A stretch of DNA of 64,000 nt from Cliona cf. orientalis (GCA_963930775.1 OZ005692.1:10397029-10461028), one strand, 5' to 3'; numbered from the stretch's first letter, positions 1-12,154 are shown. Translations and numbers: made by a program. Notes: generated by a model not told the origin, from the letters alone.

Positions 1-706
1 AGTCTACTGACTGCATATAAAGTTTATTCTAGAAAATGAACATACCAGCCAACTTCACGCTGATCTCCAAAGGTTTTCAACTTTGGGATTTTGCTATAAA
101 GCATTCGTTGAAGAGTTATGGCTCTATTCATCCTTTTTAGCGTGCGAGTCCGCCATTTTTGTGATATAAATATTATACTATTTCCACGTGCCTAAGCTGT
201 CTATTAATAGCACATACTATATATCTATTTATACCACTTACTATTAATAGGTACCCTCCTGGTACATCGCGCATGCGCTATAATAAAGCTCATCTCCTTT
301 TTGCATATTATGACAGTTCACAGCCTAGCGCCTAAGTGGAAAGAATTTGTGTATCTGTGGTACGTTTGTTTTGTCTCACTCTCTTCCAAGATTGTTAACC
401 CCCTGAACATAAAAATAGTGCACTGCATATACACAGCAGACAGTTTTACATACCTGTTTGTACTGTGCCTATATAACTTTCATTAAGTATAATCATAGAG
501 TAGCATTTGATCTCCACTCCATGTGGCATTCCGCCGAGCGTTTTGCACCATGGTGCTTCATTAGTGTTGTGCACTTGGGTTTTAATACATGCCATGAAAT
601 GGATTCTCTATAGTGCATAAAATTAATAAATAAGATCAAGAGTCACTTGATAAGATATATATTATAGTATTAGTATGGTACATCACACATACATGTATGC
701 ATGTAG
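1..706. other. No gene recognised; presumed LAP intron
   Basis: I see no convincing coding exon here. The stretch precedes the terminal exons of a leucine aminopeptidase copy. By analogy with the other units it is the end of a LAP intron whose nested kinase-Kelch gene would lie left of the window. The short open frame at 301-486 has no recognisable similarity and no splice context. Confidence 0.4.
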
Positions 707-1029
707 GTCTGCTGGAGCTTGTACAGCTGCTGCTTTCTTGAAGGTGACCAATATAAATTTTTTTTATTATGCAACAAATTTCAATAATATTGCACTGTCA
801 TGTCAATTTGATGATTATAGGAGTTTGTGAAGTGTGATAACTGGGCACATATTGACATTGCCGGGGTGATGGAGTGCCATGGGGAAGTCCCCTTTCTGGT
901 CAAAGGAATGAGTGGTACGTTCAGTTTTCCATGGTGATGTAACCATTACATCATGTTTAACACGTCATTCTTTATATTCTAGGTCGCCCGACACGAACTC
1001 TTGTACAGTACCTACATAACAGTAATTAG
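707..1029 (+). CDS. Leucine aminopeptidase (M17), last three exons, partial copy
   Basis: Three exons with good splice sites encode the C-terminus of a cytosol aminopeptidase (M17, LAP3-like): 707-743 (SAGACTAAAFLK), 821-914 (EFVKCDNWAHIDIAGVM, then a GMSG end) and 983-1029 (GRPTRTLVQYLHNSN, stop). The phases agree between exons. In the family this part packs around the dinuclear metal active site and helps form the hexamer. It is the only LAP 3' end in the window without an obvious lesion, so it may belong to a functional gene whose upstream exons lie to the left. The LAP match is secure; whether the gene is functional cannot be judged from this piece. Confidence 0.75.
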
Positions 1030-1479
1030 ATTCAGGATTAATATATAGTTTTAATCAGAGTGTTGTTGGATATTTTGAAGACAATTGAAATAAATTTCTT
1101 GGATATAGCTATACCATTCACAGAATTGAATGTGCAGTGCACCATAATGGAAAAAAAACATTACAATGTTCTTAATAATATTTTGGCATTTATATTACAA
1201 TGTCATGTACATGTATGTACAATGTAGCTCTATCGTAATATGTACATCAATCTGTTATTTCTTTTCAAGTCAGTGAATATATGGTGTGTGCTTCAAGTTG
1301 ATGAAAATAATGGTACACGAATATTTCTAACACAAAAATTTTGCAAACGAAATTAACACGGATTATGGTATTATTCTAATGTTATACATAATATCATACA
1401 AGTGCATTAATTTTATTATAATAATATTGTCAGCGTGTTGCCACTCTGTGATGTTAGCTACTAGCTACTGTTTTCCCAG

Positions 1480-1905
1480 ACCTCGGTCGTGGATTGAGTC
1501 ACAGAAGATGGGAGCATTCATGAGCGTGGCTAAGGGATCTTCGGAGGAGCCATGGCTACTGGAGCTCCACTACAACTGCCCTGACGCTGGGAGGGAAGAG
1601 GAGAGAGTGGAGAGGAGGGAAAGCCAACCATACTAGTCGGAAAAGGTGCTAATTACTAGTAATCTATGTAGCTATAATTTTGTGGGAGAAAATAAAATTT
1701 CATAGCCACACTCTAACCTTTATTTCAGCTTCTTTTTAGGCTACATAATCTGATTTTATTTGCATGTTACAATATATGTGAATATTAATTTTTGTACCTA
1801 CATGTAATTCTAGGTGTGACCTTTGACACTGGTGGTATATCCATCAAGCCCTCGGCTGGAATGGGGACCATGAAGGAAGGGGGACATCACGCTAAGCGTG
1901 AGCAA
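1480..1905 (+). pseudogene. LAP middle exons, degenerate
   Basis: Exon 1480 to about 1646 reads PRSWIESQKMGAFMSVAKGSS, the M17 segment before the metal site. It then shifts frame between about 1580 and 1625, so the expected ending KPTILVGKG is in another frame. Exon 1814-1905 reads GVTFDTGGISIKPSAG, the conserved metal-binding region of LAP, and then departs from the family. The next expected exons, including the VDNTDAEGR exon, are missing before the TGDR exon at 1958. Frame loss and missing exons make this a pseudogene. Confidence 0.75.
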
Positions 1906-1957
1906 ATTCAGTTTGTGAAAGCCCCCTAAGATGCTTCCCCCCCTCCCCCCACAATAG

Positions 1958-2029
1958 GCAGGTCATGTGACTGGGGATCGTCCCTGGTCCAGTGGAGGAT
2001 GCCACTCTACAGACAGTACACCAAACAGA
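1958..2029 (+). pseudogene. LAP TGDRPW exon, left half, split by retrotransposon
   Basis: This exon matches paralogous LAP exons at 16406, 22711 and about 36050 (TGDRPWRMPLY...YTKQI). It carries an 8-bp insertion (TCCAGTGG) after the TGDRPW codons that breaks the frame relative to the other copies. It is cut at 2029 by an LTR retrotransposon, and the exon resumes at 8544. A C-rich tract precedes its acceptor, as in the other copies. Confidence 0.8.
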
Positions 2030-2214
2030 TGTCACGTCACATAGGAAATGATGTCACATTATTACCATTAATTACATTCTTTACTATAGCTATGTATTTA
2101 ATTAAGCTTATGTACTTCCTTAAATGAAACAGTCTGCTCTTGTGCTGTGATTCTAGTCGATTGTACCGGGATAGCTAGCACTGGGGTTGGCTCGCACGGT
2201 TGCATGCCGTTACA
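2030..2214 (+). repeat. 5' LTR
   Basis: 185 bp, starting TGTCACGTCACATAGG and ending GCCGTTACA. It is identical to the 3' LTR except for extra short AT-rich insertions near 2088-2110. Confidence 0.92.
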
Positions 2215-2252
2215 TGTGGCGACCCCCGTCAGGATCTTACCTTGCGAGTTCA

Positions 2253-5200
2253 ATGAGCGAGTCAGAGGAGCCTAGTCGCGAGGGAAGAACTTTGAGAAGT
2301 GGAAAGTTTGTCGCATTTGCTGTGGAGACAGAGGAGATACAGGTCGAGATGTCTGAGGAAGATACAGTTAAGTCAGTCGAGGAGCTACAAGCCCAAGTCG
2401 ACGAGCTGCAGCAGAAACTCACAATGGCTGAGGGTGCGATAGACGACAGAGATGGGGAGCTACGCGCTGCTCAAGATGCACTTAAGCGTGCGAAGGAGGA
2501 CGCAGAGAGCGATCTTCGACGAATAGATAGAGAGAAAAAGGAGCTAATCAGCAAACACGAGAAAACTCTTGGAGAGTTGGAAAACACAGTGAGTAGGCAA
2601 GATGAAACAATTAAAACTCTCGAAGAACATTTAGCAGAGTGCAAGCAACTACTGGAGAAGCAGGAGGTCCAGTTAGAGCTGGCACGACTCCAAGCGTTGG
2701 AAACGCTGCGAGAAAAGTTTGACAAGGAGCGAGAGACTTACCTTGATAGAATTCAGCGCCTGGAGAAGGAGCTGGAGAGTGCAAGGACGAAAGCAGTGGG
2801 ACCCTCTACTACTAGCCCTAAGGAGCCTGAGACTCGGAAGCGGGATGATGCCGCTACCTCTAGGAAAGGTGAGTTGAAGGAGTCTGGGGTGGGTAGCAGA
2901 GAGAAGGGTGGCAAGAAAGCAAGTGGTAAAGATGGAGAGGAAGGCAAAGGTGACCCTTTGGTGGCAGGTAGCACGAGTGGAGAGCATGCTAGTGTGGTTG
3001 GCAAGTCTAGTGAGAAAGAGGCTGACCTTGTGGTGGCAGTGCCCTCTAGTGGTGGTGCTGTTACAACTGATGAGCATGTTGTTGGGTCACTTAGTGAGGA
3101 TGAGAGTGAGAAGGGTGACAAGGTCAAGACCACAGATAGTAGTATGCTGTCTGCATTGGACAGTAGTGATAGTGCCACAGTGCCTATGGCAGACCCACAT
3201 GAGACAGAGTTAGTCCAGTCAGTAGCTAAGTTCATACAGGCCCAGACAGACATGATGGCAGCACAAACTAAAGTGATGGCTGCCCAGAGCCTACCTCCTC
3301 TTCCCCACTTTAGTGGTGAGGGTAACCTTGTGGGAGAGGATAGCTTCGAGCGTTGGGTAGAGCATTTTGAGGAGCGGGCCACGGTTGCGGGTTGGACGGG
3401 AGAAGAGAAAAAGTATCGATTGAAGATGCATTTGGATAAGACTGCATTCCAAACTTATTGCAATTTGCCAAAGGAGACCCAAGGAACTTATAGTGATGTA
3501 ATATCTGCCTTACGTAAAAGGTTCCAACCAGTGGATATTGAAGAGCTCAGAGGGGCAGAGTTTTATCAAATGACCCAAACCACTGAAACAGTAGAAGAGA
3601 TGGGGATCAAGTTGCAGACTACAGCTAGGAAGGCCTTTCCCAGTTTAGTAGGCAAGGAGTGGGACAGACTGCTCAAGGGAAGGTTTTTCCATTGCCTGGC
3701 AACTAAGTGGCAGCGTAAGTTAGATGCACCTAAGCCTAAGGAGACGTTTGAAGAGCTGTACGCCAGAGCCAGAACGCTAGAGTGTCATGATCAACAGTTT
3801 AGCCAGTCAGCAGCCAACAAGAATGAGCCTCGTAGTAAGAAAAAGAGTAGTGACAAGGATTCTAGTGAGCCTGCAGGTCAGAGTGCAGCAGGAAAGGCTA
3901 CTAATACTCCTAGTGAGGGAGCTGGCCAGAAACAATCCAGATCAGATGTATGTTTTTACTGTGGGAAGCATGGCCACATTGCAAAGTACTGTTTTAAGAA
4001 AGGTAGAAAGGGGGGTGGAGCTGAGGCCACTGGAAGAAGTAGCCTGCCCAACAAAGTGTTGAGCACTGTCACAGATATGACTGACCAACAGCTAGAGCAA
4101 GAGTTAGCTAGTCGTAGACTGAACAGGGAACAAGCCTTGCTAACTGACCCTGAGCCTAGTGATGGGGGTAAGGTGAATGTTGTTAAGGGAGCTGTGGGGC
4201 CTACCCTAATGCTAGAGCTTTTTGTTGAGGGTTTGCAATCTACTGCTGTTGTTGATACTGCTTCCAATTCCACTATTATTTCCAGACCAATGTTACATAG
4301 CATAAAGCGTCATTTAGAGTCTCTAGGCAAGCCTATTCCCAAACTAGAGTTGCCCTGTATGCCTTTGTATGGGAAAGAAGGGACTAAGGGAAAACCCCTA
4401 GACATTACAGCTCAAGTTATGCTTACCTTTTCTTGTGATGGCCGCAAGGTCACTGTCCCCACCTTTATCCAGCCTGAGAGTGAACAACACTGCCTTATAG
4501 GTATGAATGTCATTCCGTTCCTAGGCATTACAGTGAGGAGAGCTAATGGGAAGCCTCTGCATGCTATAGCTGAGCAAGTAGCCCAAGTTAGGTTGATACA
4601 GACAACCACAATCCCTGGGCAGAAGGGACGGGTAGTTGAAGTGCAAGTAGAGAGTGATGGGTGTGTGGGAGACCAGCTTTTATTTGAGCCTGAGCATCAG
4701 AAATTGAGTGAGTTAGGAATCTGGGCACAAGAATCCTTAATAGCAGTGCAGCCCAGTGGGAAAGCTTTACTACCAATTCAGAATTTTCAAGGGATTTCTG
4801 TCAAGCTGGCAGAGGGAGAGCAGTTAGGTGTAGCGAGTCTGTGTGACTTACCCAGATCAGAAGAGCCTGAGTCTAATCCAGAGCCTACACTGGGGTTTGC
4901 TCCGCAAGGGCAGCGTGATAGTACCTGCGCATGCGTGAACGCATTACCCAATACCCCAGAGCGCTATGCCACGTTAATGAAAGTGTTGGACTTGCCAGAT
5001 GATGTGAACCCTTCTGAAATGAAAGAATTTAATGAATTAATGAAAAGATCTACAGATATCTTTGCTCTTGATGATAGTGAGCTTGGTTGTACCAATGTAA
5101 CCTCTCACAGAATTGATACCGGTGATCATCAACCGATCAAACAGATGCCATATCGAACGCCCATTATTTACCGAGATAAGATATCCCAGATGGTGAACGA

Positions 5201-8078
5201 GATGGAGAAACGAGGAATAGTCCGGCCTTCTTCTAGCCCTTGGGCTAGCCCTGTAGTCTTGGTTCCTAAGAAGGATGGGAGCTTACGTTTTTGCGTAGAC
5301 TTTAGGAGGCTTAATAGTATCACACAAAAAGATGTTTACCCACTTCCGCGTGTGGACGATATCCTGGATACTTTGGGGAATGCCAGATTCTTCACCACCT
5401 TGGACTTAGCTTCAGGGTACTGGCAGGTACCACTTGACGACGCTATACCGAAGACTGCCTTTACCACCCATAAGGGACTTTACGAATTTGTGAGAATGCC
5501 GTTTGGTTTATGTAACGCGCCAGCAACTTTTCAGCGTGCGATGCAGTCAGTCTTGGCGGGATTGGAGTGGCGAGATTGCTTCGTATACATTGATGACATA
5601 CTTATCGCCTCTGCTACCTTTGAGGAGCACCTCCAACATCTTGAACAAGTATTTAATCGATTGAGAACAGCTAACTTGCGACTAAAGCCTAAGAAGTGTA
5701 GATTCCTGTGCAAAGAAGTGAAGTACTTGGGGCACGTAATTTCTGTTCATGGAGTCCTTCCTGACCCAGAGAAGACAAACCAGGTGAAATCCTTTCCTAC
5801 CCCTACCGATGTTACGTCAGTTCGCAGATTCCTAGGCTTAGCGTCCTATTACCGGCGCTTTGTGCCCAAGTTTGCAAAAATAGCTGCCCCCTTACATGCT
5901 TTGCTGAAGAAGGAGAATGTTTTCGAGTGGACTACCGAATGCACTACAGCTTTCAACTTGCTTAAAGATGCTCTTACTTCATCACCAGTTCTTGTGTATC
6001 CGAAATTTGGCCCTGATAGTGAGTTTATTCTTGAAACCGATGCCAGTTATATTGGTCTTGGAGCTGTCTTGTCACAGTTACAGGAGGATGGTAAAGCACA
6101 CCCGATAGCTTATGCTTCACGATCTTTAAATATCCATGAGAAGAAGTATGGAGTCACGGAGCTTGAGACACTTGGCTTGGTGTGGGCTGTACGATACTTC
6201 CGCCCTTACTTGCTTGGCCATAAAACAACAGTCTTTACTGATCACAGTGCTTGCCTCTCTTTGCTAAACCATCCCAGACCTTCTGGAAAATTAGCCCGAT
6301 GGGCTTTGACCATCCAAGAGATGGATTTATTGATTAAACATCGCCCTGGGAAATCCAACACTAACGCGGATGCGCTATCACGTCACCCCGTACCCCAGCG
6401 TGCCGCTAGTGAAAATGCAGGCGTTCCAAGCCCTAGTGACGATTGTAATGAGAGCCTCCCATGCATGGGTACCCCTCAGTCCAGTATTTCTAGGCAAAGC
6501 CCCAATATATCTGTATGTTCTGTGAATTCTAAGAATGAAAATGAAAATGATGAAATGAAAATGAAAAATGATGAAATAAAAAAAGATGAAATTATTGTGA
6601 ATCCTAAAGAAATTATCTCTGATTGCAATTGTATGCAAAAAGCTTCACGAGAAATTCGTGAGCTACAATTGAAGGACACCACCCTGACACCTTACTTTCA
6701 ATATCTGGAGGAGCACAAACTTCCTACCAGTGAGACAGAATCTCGGAGGATTGTCTTGGAGTGCGAGAAACTCGAAGTAATAGATGGAATTCTACATCAC
6801 GATAATCCGGTGGACTCAAGTCAGTGGTGTGTGGTGGTTCCGAGCGATCTACGTCAGCTGTTGCTATCTGAAGCTCATTCTAGTATTTTCAGTGGTCACT
6901 TCTCAGAAAGGAAGATTTACGAGCGACTTCGTCGACAGTACTGGTGGCGTGGGATGAGAGCCGACGTGAGACGATTTTGCCGAGCGTGTATCACTTGTGC
7001 ATCCCGTAAGGGACCTGGCAGAGCCGTAAGGCCCCCTCTCAATCCTATTCCTGTGAAGAAACCGTTTCATCGCATAGCTGTTGATGTACTAACAATGTCA
7101 CTTACCTCCCGTGGAAACAGGTACATAGTCGTATTTATGGATTATTTCAGTAAGTGGGCTGAAGCTTTCGCAGTACCCGATCAACAAGCCCCAACTATTG
7201 CGAGACTGCTGGTGGATAACATAATTTGCCGACATGGAGTGCCAGAGGAACTTCTATCCGATCGAGGATCCAATTTCTTGTCTGATCTAATGATGGAGAT
7301 CTGTCGTATTCTTGGCATCAAAAAGCTAAACACTAGTGGCTACCACCCACAAACGGATGGGTCAGTGGAGAAATTTAACTCTACATTATTGGGAATGATG
7401 TCAAAATGTTCAGACAGTAAGACTCTAGAATGGGATCAGCAACTACCTACTTTATTGTTCGCATATTGATCTATGGTTCAAGAATCTACTAAAGAAAGCC
7501 CTTTCTTTCTATTGTATGGGCGCGACCCTCGCTTGCCCACAGAGAGTGTACTTGGAACTACAAATGCAGCCTATTTAGTTGACATGGAGGACTATCGAAG
7601 TGAATTCTTGCTTAGTCTAGCCAAGGCTCAGAAACTTGCACTGGAGAACATTCGAAAAGCGCAAAGTAAACAGAAAGAGTTCTATGACAGAGCGAGTGAG
7701 AATCCGAAGTACCGGATCGGTGACAGAGTGATGACCTATATGCCTGGAGATATCACTGGAAAAGATTGGAAACTAGCAAGACCGTATCATGGTCCATACC
7801 GCATCATCAGCTTGACTCCTACTAACGCAGAAGTTCAATTGATAGAGAGACCCAGTGATCCTACACTGTTTGTTGCCATAAGCCGTTTGAGGAGATGCTA
7901 TCCTGAAATTCCCAGTGATGTTTCATGGACAGGCCGACACAAGAAAGCTAAGCGAAAACGCCGTTCTGGTCGAGTACAGGAGAGATCGGACTCACAAACA
8001 CAGAACTCACCTCGTCGAGAAGGACCTGTGACTAGGTCAATGGCACGAGCTGCCAAGACAGGTACTTCAAGTGACTAG
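2253..8078 (+). pseudogene. Gag-Pol polyprotein of the Ty3/Gypsy element, one in-frame stop
   Basis: One frame runs from about 2253 to 8078, interrupted only by TGA at 7467-7469. The ATG at 2253 (MSESEEPSREGRTL) is preferred over the upstream in-frame ATG at 2187, which lies inside the LTR. Order: acidic coiled-coil N-terminus; retrotransposon gag domain (about 3340-3800); CCHC zinc knuckle CFYCGKHGHIAKYC; aspartic protease (VVDTAS); reverse transcriptase with FCVDFRRLN and YIDDIL; RNase H (ETDASYIGLG); integrase HHCC zinc domain and DDE core (AVDVLT, DRGSNF); C-terminal GDRV segment. No chromodomain is seen. The stop falls late in the integrase core, where relatives usually have arginine, so it fits a CGA-to-TGA change. 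The copy is probably not autonomous. Confidence 0.9.
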
Positions 8079-8368
8079 TAGTTATCATGCATTGTTTGTT
8101 AGTGATTTGTGCAAGTCATGAATGCATTTCAGTCATTGCTGTCCCTACAGTATGTTATTTATGGTTTATTGATTTGTGCAAGTCATGAGTGACTTTACTA
8201 GTCATGCAGTATTGAGTCAAGTTTAACATAGAGGTTGTTTTGTTTTGTGTATTGGTATCATGTGTTTACGTCTTAGTTTATGGATTATTGAATTTGATTT
8301 TTGTGACTTTTGAGTTTTTGCTTTTTGTGAACCACTTGAGGGCAAGTTCATCCTTAAGTGGGGGGATG

Positions 8369-8543
8369 TGTCACGTCACATAGGAAATGATGTCACATTA
8401 TTACCATTAATTACATTCTTTACTATGTATTTAAGCTTATGTACTTCCTTAAATGAAACAGTCTGCTCTTGTGCTGTGATTCTAGTCGATTGTACCGGGA
8501 TAGCTAGCACTGGGGTTGGCTCGCACGGTTGCATGCCGTTACA
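8369..8543 (+). repeat. 3' LTR
   Basis: 175-bp direct repeat of the 5' LTR, preceded by the polypurine tract AAGTGGGGGGATG. It is followed immediately by the CAGA target duplication and the right half of the LAP exon. Confidence 0.92.
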
Positions 8544-8593
8544 CAGATCCAAGACAGAGTTGCTAACATCAGCAATGTTGGGGTAAGAGGAAG
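8544..8593 (+). pseudogene. LAP TGDRPW exon, right half
   Basis: Reads IQDRVANISNVGVRG and ends at a GT donor (AAG|GTATGC). It continues the exon started at 1958-2029 once the retrotransposon is removed. In the paralogous arrangement the next LAP exon (SAGACTAAAFLK) lies beyond the antisense kinase-Kelch gene, near 14380. Confidence 0.8.
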
Positions 8594-8606
8594 GTATGCC
8601 GCAATT

Positions 8607-8973
8607 GGGTGTAGCCAGGATTTCAGAAAAGTAGGGGCAAGATTGTGCGCGAAGTGCGCAAAAATTTTTAGACCAGAAGCCACGCCCACTAATTAAATCA
8701 CGCAATCTGGCATATTCCCGTTTTGGTGCCCTTTGAACTCATTAAACGCTTGATATTTGAGATCAGACACTGCTCGATCGAAGCATAGCTCGAGAGTTTG
8801 TTTACAGATAGCTTTATTGTCAGCCTTTCTGTGATCATTTTTGACTCTGAGACTACTGTAGCTAATAACTTGGTGCTGGTATTTATACAGTAAGAATGAT
8901 CTAAATATTACATGACTCTGGGAAAAAAGGGGGGGGGGCAAATGCCCCCTGTGCTCCCCCCTGGCTACGCCCC
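8607..8973. mobile_element. Candidate hAT-like MITE
   Basis: Left end GGGTGTAGCCAGG and right end CCTGGCTACGCCCC form imperfect terminal inverted repeats of the same type as the element at 33600-33846. The interior has no coding potential. I could not define a target duplication, so the borders are approximate. Confidence 0.45.
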
Positions 8974-8987
8974 GACAAAAATAAAAT

Positions 8988-9183
8988 AATACCGTAGATC
9001 GCGAAATTTTCACCATTAAAAATTTTTTATCAACGACCTTTTCCGACAAAAATTAATATTTTGTGTAACGTACATCGACCTATACCTATTTTGGTTGCTA
9101 AAGTCTGGTAACGAAATTTAGACTACGCGAAAAATTTGCAAGTAAAATATTTTACCAGCGAAAATATCCCGATCTATGGTATT
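8988..9183. mobile_element. MITE with TACCGTA-type ends
   Basis: The ends ATACCGTAGATCGCGAAA and the reverse complement of CCCGATCTATGGTAT are imperfect inverted repeats around a noncoding AT-rich core. Similar ends occur at 12365, 18742 and 37751, suggesting one dispersed family. Confidence 0.6.
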
Positions 9184-9330
9184 ATATTAAAGATATTTGT
9201 ATATTAATGAAATATTTTCATGCCAAAAATCCATACCATATTTGAGCATAGTTTAGTAAGCATAATTAAATTTTAGCTAGTTATTATTTTGTGTTGGTAG
9301 CCCAACTAGGAAGTATGGGGAAAAAATTTT

Positions 9331-10257
9331 TTATAATTTTCGATGTAGTGTTCCCTTGTACACAGTGTTCACTCTGCCACCATCCCTGCCTCCAATCACT
9401 AGGACCTCTGTTAATGATAAAACAGCAACTGCAGTGCTAGATCGTGGAGCAGGTAGATCACTGATGTAGATCCAGGAGTTGGTGGAGGGAGAATACATGT
9501 AGACTGCCTTCATGTTAGCTCCTCCTTTAGATGTTTCTCTCCCTCCTATAGCAAGAAGGTTGCCAGCTAGCACGGCTGCAGTTGGTCGATAGGTTGGAGT
9601 GTTGGGTAGTGTCTTCCAAGCTGACTGAGTGTCACTGCTACCACTGTGGGTGGTCTGGTTGGCTGGTACAGCATTGCCAAGGAGATCATCAACTGAGGCA
9701 TAGAGTGCTTGGTTGAGGCGTGAGCCATTCCATCCTCCTAGTGCATAGCCTGTGTTGCAAAAAGGAACTAGTGACAGGTTGCAACAACCCGTTGGTAGTG
9801 GGTCAGTCTTGTACCACTGTGACGTGTCTGGTTTGAAAATCTCAACTGCAGCTATAAATGTTGATGTGTATCCACTTGCTACTACAAGTGCTGACTGGAG
9901 GCTCAAGACACCTGGGGAACATCTACCTGTTGGCATGGGAGGAATGGTCTGCTTCCACTTCTGTGATGACTCATCATAAAAGTACACTTCATTAGTTTCT
10001 TTTGTAGTACCCTTCTTATCGCCCCCAATAGCTACTAGCTTGCCATTGACTTGACCCAGACCAAACCATCTCACAGGAAGTGGTGGTAGAGTGGTCCACT
10101 TGTCATGTGATGGGTCATAGCAGTAGACAATGCACTGATTATCATCATCAGCAGCAGTCACTCCTCCTCCACAGTAGACCTTGCCATTGATGACTGTGGT
10201 CTTTCCACAGCTCATTCTGGTAGGCAGTTCAGCACACTGTTTCCAGGTGATACTAGC
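9331..10257 (-). CDS. Kelch exon of kinase-Kelch gene, unit 1
   Basis: A 309-codon exon, open throughout, starts after a CAG acceptor at 10257 with [12 protein letters not shown] and ends [13 protein letters not shown], stop. It encodes six Kelch blades (repeated GG followed by a Y/W-containing strand, for example VYCGGG..YCYDP..KW and LVAIGG..VYFYD..KW). That fits a closed six-bladed propeller for protein binding, probably in the cytosol since no signal peptide or membrane segment is seen. It should be joined in phase 0 to the kinase exon at 12953-14119. That exon has a premature stop, so the assembled gene is probably a pseudogene although this exon is intact. Confidence 0.8.
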   Translation of the reverse strand, partial: ASITWKQCAELPTRMSCGKTTVINGKVYCGGGVTAADDDNQCIVYCYDPSHDKWTTLPPLPVRWFGLGQVNGKLVAIGGDKKGTTKETNEVYFYDESSQKWKQTIPPMPTGRCSPGVLSLQSALVVASGYTSTFIAAVEIFKPDTSQWYKTDPLPTGCCNLSLVPFCNTGYALGGWNGSRLNQALYASVDDLLGNAVPANQTTHSGSSDTQSAWKTLPNTPTYRPTAAVLAGNLLAIGGRETSKGGANMKAVYMYSPSTNSWIYISDLPAPRSSTAVAVLSLTEVLVIGGRDGGRVNTVYKGTLHRKL

Positions 10258-10282
10258 CTGTATTGTGCATGTCAATGACGGT

Positions 10283-10590
10283 TAGAATATAGTTGTAACA
10301 AAATTAATAGAGTAATCTGATTGGTCAGTTGGAGGTCCATTATTGCTTAGAGACCTCTCAGTTCACTTTAATTTAGACCCCGAGGCTTAGAGAGGAGGTC
10401 CATTATTGGACTGCCATGGGCAAAAAAATATGCACAGTGCAACACCACTGCAGCCTAGTCCCCAGGCAAAATATCATAGTTACAGTTGCTATATTATTCT
10501 AAAATTTAAATAAACTAGCCATAGGCAAACAAAATTTACCAGGTTTTTATGGACCTTACAAGGTTTTTTATGAAGGATAGATACTACAGT
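10283..10590. repeat. MITE-related sequence in the kinase-Kelch intron
   Basis: The motif GTTGTAACAAA...ATCTGATTGG and the stretch to about 10505 match, in inverted orientation, sequence at about 11800-11990. It appears to be one arm or copy of a palindromic repeat family. No coding potential. Confidence 0.5.
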
Positions 10591-10594
10591 TTAA

Positions 10595-11598
10595 GGTACC
10601 ATTTAATTGCGTGGGCGTGAGCGTCAGGAATGGCTAATTCAATTAGCGAATCGTGAAGGGGCGTGGCCGAAGAGGCCATACGAGTGCTTTTGGTCGAAGG
10701 TGGGCGTGTCCAGAATCGGCCAGGGATGATTATGCGCGTGTAATTAGCGACCGGAAGTGGCCCCTGAAGAAAAGGCCGGTAATTGCCCACATCAAAGCAA
10801 GATCAAAGCATTCTTTCTTAACTATTAACCGCAACGACTTAAAAAAAAAAAAAAAGCTTATTAGGCCTAATTAAGCATGTGGGCGTGTTCCTGGCACTGT
10901 GTGGAGTGTGTGCGTGTGCGTTAATGCAGGTTTTATTGCTTCCGATTGGGCGTGGCTTCACGGGCCAGTGCTTGGACATCGGCGCCTGGGACTTGGCCTC
11001 GGCGATAGGTGGGCGTGTCCCGGAAGCGGTGGTGACCTTTGAACCCCGCGAGGAGGCTTTGGGGGCGTGGCAGGAGGTCAAAGGTGAGGCCATGTCTGTT
11101 AATGAGGCACTGTACGGCGGTGCGATCGAGGGGACCGTACGGCTGGACGGAAGCTGACGATGGTTTGAAGCGGATGTGGTTGCGATGACGTGTTGTTACT
11201 CCGCCCACACAGGAAATGAGGTGAGCTCTTGCGTGGGCGGTGTGGCAGAACGGCCTCCAAGTGTTTGTGTGTGTTTTGGCCTTGAGGAAGCTGTGTGTTT
11301 TAATTGGGATTGATTGTGGGCTTCCGGTGGACATCCGGTGGTTAGTAGGCACTTGATTGAGAATGGTGGTCCTTGGGGAACAGGGTGGGGCTGTTTTGGG
11401 CGTGGCCTGGCCCCTCCCTTCCGGCTCGGCTTCCGGTCCATGGAGGATATTAAATGAACACTTCCGGCTCTAGCAGCCACACCCCTGAGACCTGTGCAAT
11501 TAAAAGGGCGTGGTTACACAACATGCACCTCACTAATGACTTTGATGTGGTTTAGGTGTCATATCCCCCACCTCACGCCCACGCAATTTAATGGTACC
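10595..11598. mobile_element. 1.0-kb TTAA-flanked nonautonomous DNA transposon
   Basis: TTAA at 10591-10594 and 11599-11602 flanks inverted ends GGTACCATTTAATTGCGTGG (left) and the complement of CCACGCAATTTAATGGTACC (right), about 27 bp with one mismatch. The interior is unusually GC-rich with many GGGCGTGG-like motifs, and I see no transposase. TTAA targets fit piggyBac or Kolobok superfamilies; which one drives it cannot be told from this copy. Confidence 0.82.
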
Positions 11599-11640
11599 TT
11601 AACCAATCAGATCACAGCATTTGTTACAAGTAGGATCTAA

Positions 11641-12148
11641 ATAATAGTTAGAGACTGAGTCCAAGGTCTCTACACATTTTAAGAGACCTGAAGGCCCGAG
11701 GCTGTAGCATCCCAAGCAAAAGCGAGGGTGCAACTATAAGGGCCTGAGGGTCTCTTAAAAGCGTAGAGACCATTGGACGAGGTCTCTAACTGATTTAGAA
11801 TATAGCAACTGTAACCATGGTAGTTGACCTGAAGACTATGCTACTGTTGCACTGTGCATCTTTCTTTGCCCCTGGCTATACTTGTAGGTCTCTATGAAAC
11901 TTGTAGGTCTCTATGAAAACTTGTAAGTCTCTATGAGAAATAGAGACCTCTTAGTGTCCAATCAGATCACAGTATTTGTTACAACTATATTCTAAATCAG
12001 TAAGTGACCTTGTCCAATGGTCTCTACGCTTTTTAAGAGACCCTCAGGCCCTTAGTAGCACCCTCGCTGCGCTCGGGATGCTACAGCCCAGGGCCTTTGG
12101 GTCTTTTAAAATGCGTAGAGACCTTGGACTCGGTCTCTAACTATTACC
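11641..12148. repeat. Large palindromic repeat
   Basis: Arms of about 165 bp (11641-11807 and 11988-12148) are inverted copies of each other. They share motifs such as GTCTCTACGC and ATGCTACAGCCC, around a spacer of about 180 bp that carries further related sequence with three tandem TTGTAGGTCTCTATGA-like repeats near 11880-11935. The RNA could fold into a long hairpin. It is probably a MITE. Confidence 0.7.
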
Positions 12149-12154
12149 TATATC

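Larger units (their letters stand above)
2026..8547 (+). mobile_element. Ty3/Gypsy LTR retrotransposon inserted in a LAP exon
   Basis: A complete LTR element occupies 2030-8543, flanked by a 4-bp target duplication CAGA (2026-2029 and 8544-8547). Removing it restores a continuous LAP exon. The LTRs are 2030-2214 (185 bp) and 8369-8543 (175 bp), both beginning TG and ending CA. By eye they differ only by two indels (6 and 4 bp), so the insertion is fairly young. A likely primer-binding site starts with TGG at 2217, and a G-rich polypurine tract (about 8355-8367) abuts the 3' LTR. The coding part is Gag-Pol with order gag, protease, RT, RNase H, integrase, which is the Ty3/Gypsy order. Confidence 0.93.
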
